Source: JAGXFP01 sp046484585 (GTDB lineage Bacteria; Desulfobacterota; Desulfobulbia; Desulfobulbales; JAGXFP01). From it: a DNA stretch of 44,839 nucleotides. The position numbers and the translations under genes were made by a program. The notes beneath the pieces were generated by a model that was not told the origin of the DNA, did not search any database, and worked only from the letters and a program-made list of their open reading frames with translations. The stretch covers positions 1 through 44,839 of the forward strand of contig JAWOIQ010000161.1 in NCBI GenBank assembly GCA_046484585.1. Reading direction: 5' to 3'. Shown piece after piece: positions 41,929 to 44,839 of the stretch; position 1 is the stretch's first letter; each line of letters starts with the position of its first letter.

Positions 41929-42032
41929 GTTATTTGTTTCCTTGGCGAGTTGTGGCGCGATTCCTGTCGCTATCGGCCTCTGGCCCCATGTGGTTTTCGT
42001 GGTTTCGCAACATAATTCGGCGCCTGAGTCAA

Positions 42033-42248
42033 TTATTTGACGGGATCGTAACCGCCCCGGTGGAAGGGATGGCAGCGGAGGATTCGCCGAATTGCCAGGC
42101 CGGCCCCCCGGATCGGTCCATACAGCTCAACGGCTTCTATGGCATATTGGGAGCAGGTGGGAATAAAACGGCAGCTTGGCGGGATCAGCGGCGAAATCGC
42201 CAGCTGATAAAATCTAATCAGTAGGATGAAAACTTTTTTAAAAGTCAT
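42033..42248 (-). CDS. yidD: Membrane protein insertion efficiency factor YidD
   Basis: 71 residues, typical. Amphipathic N-terminal helix (VFILLIRFYQLAISPLIPPS), the cysteine motif CRFIPTCSQYAIEAV, and RRILRCHPFHRGGYDPV at the end: the full family signature. Works beside YidC at the inner membrane. Weak Shine-Dalgarno-like GGGAAC upstream. Between rnpA (127 bases before) and yidC. Confidence 0.95.
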   Translation of the reverse strand: MTFKKVFILLIRFYQLAISPLIPPSCRFIPTCSQYAIEAVELYGPIRGAGLAIRRILRCHPFHRGGYDPVK

Positions 42249-42375
42249 TATCGGTGTTCCCGCGGCAAAGAAGGATATCGTCGCACCGGGGCGGCGACAT
42301 CGCTTTCTGCTGTTAATTTTCTTCTACAGACGGGAATTTCGCGATTCAGGCGATATGTGACAATGACCGGCAAAA

Positions 42376-42738
42376 TCAACACTGACCAGCAGCGTCTCTA
42401 TCCTTGTTGTTGCTGAACATACGCTCGACATGTTGTTTTATCTCGGCAGGGCTGTCCGCGGTGAAGTCCTGGCGAACGGCGAAGACAATATCTGAAGCCG
42501 GCGTTATGAAAGAACGATTCAACCGGAAAAACTCGCGGATGATCCGCTTGATCCTGTTCCTTCTGACAGCCCTTTTTACTCCGTGAACACTGATTCCCAG
42601 TCTGCTCCCTTCGTTGCCGTTTGGTGCATGGATGATGGTGAACCGGTCCCCCCTGACCCTTCTGCCGCTGTTATACACCTGCTTATACTCCCGGGGTTTT
42701 CTGAGCAAACTCGATTTAGGGAGTGACAACGGCTTCAT
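42376..42738 (-). CDS. rnpA: Ribonuclease P protein component
   Basis: 120 residues. The basic RNR motif region RAVRRNRIKRIIREFFR is the RNase P signature, with preceding RLGISVHGVKRAV and N-terminal LLRKPREYKQVYNSGRRVRG. It helps the RNA subunit bind pre-tRNA. Start at ATG 42736-42738 (MKPLSLPKSS); an upstream TTG would add 12 residues in an unusual sequence. Follows rpmH by 55 bases. Confidence 0.95.
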   Translation of the reverse strand: MKPLSLPKSSLLRKPREYKQVYNSGRRVRGDRFTIIHAPNGNEGSRLGISVHGVKRAVRRNRIKRIIREFFRLNRSFITPASDIVFAVRQDFTADSPAEIKQHVERMFSNNKDRDAAGQC

Positions 42739-42793
42739 TGGGATAGTTCGGTCAAGTTGGCGCGGGTCGCGCAACGAGCGACCCGGTCTCTTC

Positions 42794-42931
42794 CTAGACG
42801 GCCAAACGGTGCCGGCCCTTGGCCCGCCGCCGATTAATGACGGCCTGTCCGGCCTTGGTTTTCATTCTATTTCTGAAACCGTGGGTACGGTGACGCTTCA
42901 AATTACTGGGCTGGAAAGTTCTTTTACTCAT
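42794..42931 (-). CDS. rpmH: 50S ribosomal protein L34
   Basis: 45 residues starting MSKRTFQPSNLKRHRTHGFR and ending AKGRHRLAV: the full L34 pattern, highly basic. Translated directly from the - strand; too short for typical ORF calling. Shine-Dalgarno AAGGAAAAATC before ATG 42931. First gene of the rpmH-rnpA-yidD-yidC-khpB-mnmE-hpt operon. No dnaA or oriC-like boxes were noticed upstream, only a promoter and repeat D2. Confidence 0.97.
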   Translation of the reverse strand: MSKRTFQPSNLKRHRTHGFRNRMKTKAGQAVINRRRAKGRHRLAV

Positions 42932-42963
42932 GATTTTTCCTTCAATTTATGCTGTCTGTCTCG

Positions 42964-42992
42964 ATTAAAGACGAGCCTTGGAAATCCGCCAA
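42964..42992 (-). promoter_or_regulatory. Promoter of the rpmH operon
   Basis: On the - strand TTGGCG (42992-42987) and TTTAAT (42969-42964) with a 17-base spacer, about 30 bases before the rpmH ATG. Sigma-70-like. Confidence 0.6.
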
Positions 42993-43171
42993 CATGCCCG
43001 GATCGTTACGAAATTTCTGCCGGGGTGATTAGAATACGATTAGTCCCGGCCGTAAAAACAGAGTAACATACCGAGTCGGCTTTCTTATGTCAAACAAAAA
43101 GGGAACCGCACGGGGGGAGGACTTAACAAGCCGCCGATCGGAAAAAAGAACCGCCCAAATTCAAAACCCTA

Positions 43172-43330
43172 GTGTCGGGTCAAGGATGAAATGTCGCAAT
43201 ATTTTCTTCGTCGTTTTTTTGTGCCGGCAAGGCAAGGATGAGGCACATAGCAGCGCTATGTTACTCAATCCGTAACGCAGCAGGTGCGAAAAATGGCGTG
43301 AAAGATGCGCCGGTTCAGAGTTGACGACAC
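43172..43330. repeat. Family D element D2, inverted relative to D1
   Basis: About 159 bp, GTGTCGGGTCAAGG to GTTGACGACAC, bordered by CTA on both sides (43169-43171 and 43331-43333). Core GGCAAGGCAAGGATGAGGCA, dyad CATAGCAGCGCTATG, CAATCCGTAACGCAGCAGG. The right-hand CTA is the reverse complement of the hemA stop TAG. Confidence 0.88.
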
Positions 43331-44608
43331 CTACGAACGATCGTCGTCGAGGCCGAACAGCTGCCTGATCAAGGCCAGCTTTTCGCCCTTGTCGCCCGGC
43401 TGATCCGCTTTCAGATAAGTGATCGGATCATGCAGCAGCTTGTTGGCGATGGCGCCGGCCATCTTCTCGATCGCCTTTTTCTGCTTGGTGGAAAGATCCT
43501 TGATATTGCCTGACGTGCGTTCGATTTCCGTCCGGCAGATGACATCGGCCTTTCGGCGCAGCGCCACAATGGTGGGGGTGACCTCCATGCCCGCCAGCCA
43601 CTGGATGAACTTCATGGTCTCTTCAACCACTATTCGCTCACCGCGCCCCGCCTCCTTATCTCTTTCCGCCTTATTGATATCGACCACCTGGGTCAGGTCG
43701 TCGATATCGTAGAGATAGACGTTATCCAGCTTGTTTAATTTCTCGTCGAGATCGCGCGGCACGGCGATGTCGATGAGAAAAAGTGGGCGGTTCATCCGCT
43801 GGTTCATCACCGGTTTGACGTCCTCGTGTTTCAGTACCAGATCGGGAGCCCCGGTCGAACTGATCAGGATATCGACATTCTCGAGCTGGGGAATCAAATC
43901 GTCAAGTCCGGCCGCCTTGCCGTTAAAACGGCGGGCCAGCTTAACCGCGTTTTCAAAGGTGCGGTTGACCACGACTACCTGGCTGATCCCCTGGGTGATC
44001 AGGTGCTCGGCCGCCAGCTCCGCCATCTCGCCGGCGCCAACCAGCATAACCGTTTTACCCTGAAGTTCTCCGAAAATCTTTTTGGCCAGCTCAACCGCCG
44101 CGTAGCTGATCGAGACCGCGCTGCCGCCGATATTGGTCTCGGTCCTGACCCTTTTGGCCACCGAAAAGGATTTATGCAGAAAGCGGTTCAAAATCGCGCC
44201 GGTACAGTTATTATCGGCGGAGGCCTTATAGGCCTGCTTCAACTGTCCGAGGATCTGGGGTTCGCCGACGATCATCGAATCCAGGCTGGCCCCGACCCGG
44301 AACAGATGGGTAATTGCCTCCTCGCCCTGATAAAGATAGCTGTATTTTTCAAACTCCTGACCGTTAACCGCGCTTTTCCCGAACAGAAACGGGCGCAGCA
44401 ATTGGGTGGTCCTGGCGGGGTCGCGGCTGACCACGATGATCTCGACCCGGTTGCAGGTAGAGAGGATACAGCACTCGGTAATCCCTTCCATGGCCATCAG
44501 ATCGGAAAAGGGCAGGGCGCTGTCGCCCGAAAAAGCGAGCTGCTCCCTGATCGCGACCGGCGCGGTTTTGTGGTTTACCCCGAGAATTATGATATTATCA
44601 ACCTGCAT
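43331..44608 (-). CDS. hemA: Glutamyl-tRNA reductase
   Basis: First committed step of C5 tetrapyrrole synthesis: reduces Glu-tRNA(Glu) to glutamate-1-semialdehyde with NADPH. 425 residues, usual length. N-terminal GVNHKTAPVAIRE, catalytic Cys52 in LSTCNRVEI, SMIVGEPQILGQLKQAY, then the NADPH Rossmann GKTVMLVGAGEMAELAAEHL, and the C-terminal dimerisation helix region. Start ATG 44606-44608 (MQVDNIII) chosen because further upstream frame is repeat B7. The stop TAG abuts element D2. It provides haem, sirohaem or corrinoid precursors. Only 27 bases separate the ATG from B7, so its promoter region has been invaded. Confidence 0.96.
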   Translation of the reverse strand: MQVDNIIILGVNHKTAPVAIREQLAFSGDSALPFSDLMAMEGITECCILSTCNRVEIIVVSRDPARTTQLLRPFLFGKSAVNGQEFEKYSYLYQGEEAITHLFRVGASLDSMIVGEPQILGQLKQAYKASADNNCTGAILNRFLHKSFSVAKRVRTETNIGGSAVSISYAAVELAKKIFGELQGKTVMLVGAGEMAELAAEHLITQGISQVVVVNRTFENAVKLARRFNGKAAGLDDLIPQLENVDILISSTGAPDLVLKHEDVKPVMNQRMNRPLFLIDIAVPRDLDEKLNKLDNVYLYDIDDLTQVVDINKAERDKEAGRGERIVVEETMKFIQWLAGMEVTPTIVALRRKADVICRTEIERTSGNIKDLSTKQKKAIEKMAGAIANKLLHDPITYLKADQPGDKGEKLALIRQLFGLDDDRS

Positions 44609-44635
44609 ATGAATCCCGCCGAAATTTATCTTATA

Positions 44636-44839
44636 CCTGAATCCGTGAGCGTTCGAGAACGGTGCAGATGCAAGGCGGCAACAATGTTGATAATACTGAT
44701 GGTATATCAACGAGTTGCCAACGCCGCAGAAGTGCCGTTCTCGGGCGCCCCGCAGGGCGGCACTTCTGCGGCGTGGGCAACTCGTTGATATACCATCAGT
44801 ATTATCAACATCGTTGCCGCCTTGCATCTGCACCATTCT
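44636..44839. repeat. Family B element B7 with 82-bp inverted arms, cut by window end
   Basis: Starts CCTGAATCCGTGAGCG after TTATA. Positions 44656-44737 pair with 44758-44839 with three mismatches, around a 20-base loop. Two family B cores in head-to-head orientation. The far end is beyond the window. Confidence 0.9.

Noticed and set aside
43087..43275. 62-codon frame upstream of D2
   Set aside because: Its second half is element D2 and the first half has no family resemblance or Shine-Dalgarno.
1..44839. CRISPR array
   Set aside because: The repeats are dispersed, palindromic and over 90 bp with target duplications; no regular short repeats with unique spacers and no cas genes.

Overview
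The window looks like a chromosomal segment of a GC-rich, anaerobic, Gram-negative bacterium, most likely a Desulfobacterota (sulfate- or metal-reducing 'deltaproteobacterial') lineage. The pointers are a class II desulfoferrodoxin, a bacterial ferritin, a flavodiiron oxygen reductase, a DUF3786 Fe-S protein and a DVU0298-family HEAT protein, alongside Gram-negative features (YidC with a large periplasmic domain, an outer-membrane barrel, SlyX). Genus cannot be fixed from the sequence alone. All coordinates and comparisons were made by eye.

Layout. 0.25-7.0 kb: oxygen and iron defence plus redox genes on the + strand (dfx, ferritin, flavodiiron protein, DUF3786, DVU0298-like, a short Old-Yellow-Enzyme, a cysteine-less carboxymuconolactone-decarboxylase-like protein). 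7.0-16.6 kb: carbon storage, central carbon and shikimate genes, mostly on the - strand (a 1413-residue dikinase-like protein, GAPDH, a 65-residue membrane protein, a glycogen-synthase homologue, aroC, aroK). 16.8-24.3 kb: rdgB, a UPF0280 protein, a TIGR04282/TIGR04283 glycosyltransferase pair, cvpA, an Sfp-type phosphopantetheinyl transferase, a Crp/Fnr regulator and ettA. 24.9-31.1 kb: a cyclic-nucleotide-binding/PilZ protein, a KDPG-type aldolase, an HMGL-type aldolase, an exported protein and a CHASE2 adenylate cyclase. 31.6-36.9 kb: slyX, an SF2 helicase, an outer-membrane protein, an HAD phosphatase with an S4 protein, an alpha/beta hydrolase, a small hypothetical gene and tRNA-Arg(TCG). 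37.3-44.6 kb: the classic rpmH-rnpA-yidD-yidC-khpB-mnmE operon with hpt at its end, then hemA.

The most unusual content lies between the genes. Nearly every larger intergenic space holds a non-coding palindromic mobile element. I separate at least five families (A to E) by their ends. Family B (ends CCTGAATCCGTGA) has 5-bp target duplications at five loci; E2 has an 8-bp and C2 a 7-bp direct repeat at its borders. B sits inside C at 31.4 kb, while C sits inside B at 37.2 kb, and the intact C copy supplies the empty site that proves the first insertion. Elements have repeatedly landed on the 3' ends of genes: the last codons or stop codon of an OYE gene, gap, a small membrane gene, an aldolase gene, a helicase gene and hpt are formed by element sequence, and the hemA stop abuts one. 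Families with different ends share a core plan: GCAAGG, a long imperfect stem with a small central hairpin, then a CGCAGC-like motif. This dispersed, nested, gene-end-capping element system is the best candidate here for something not yet described.
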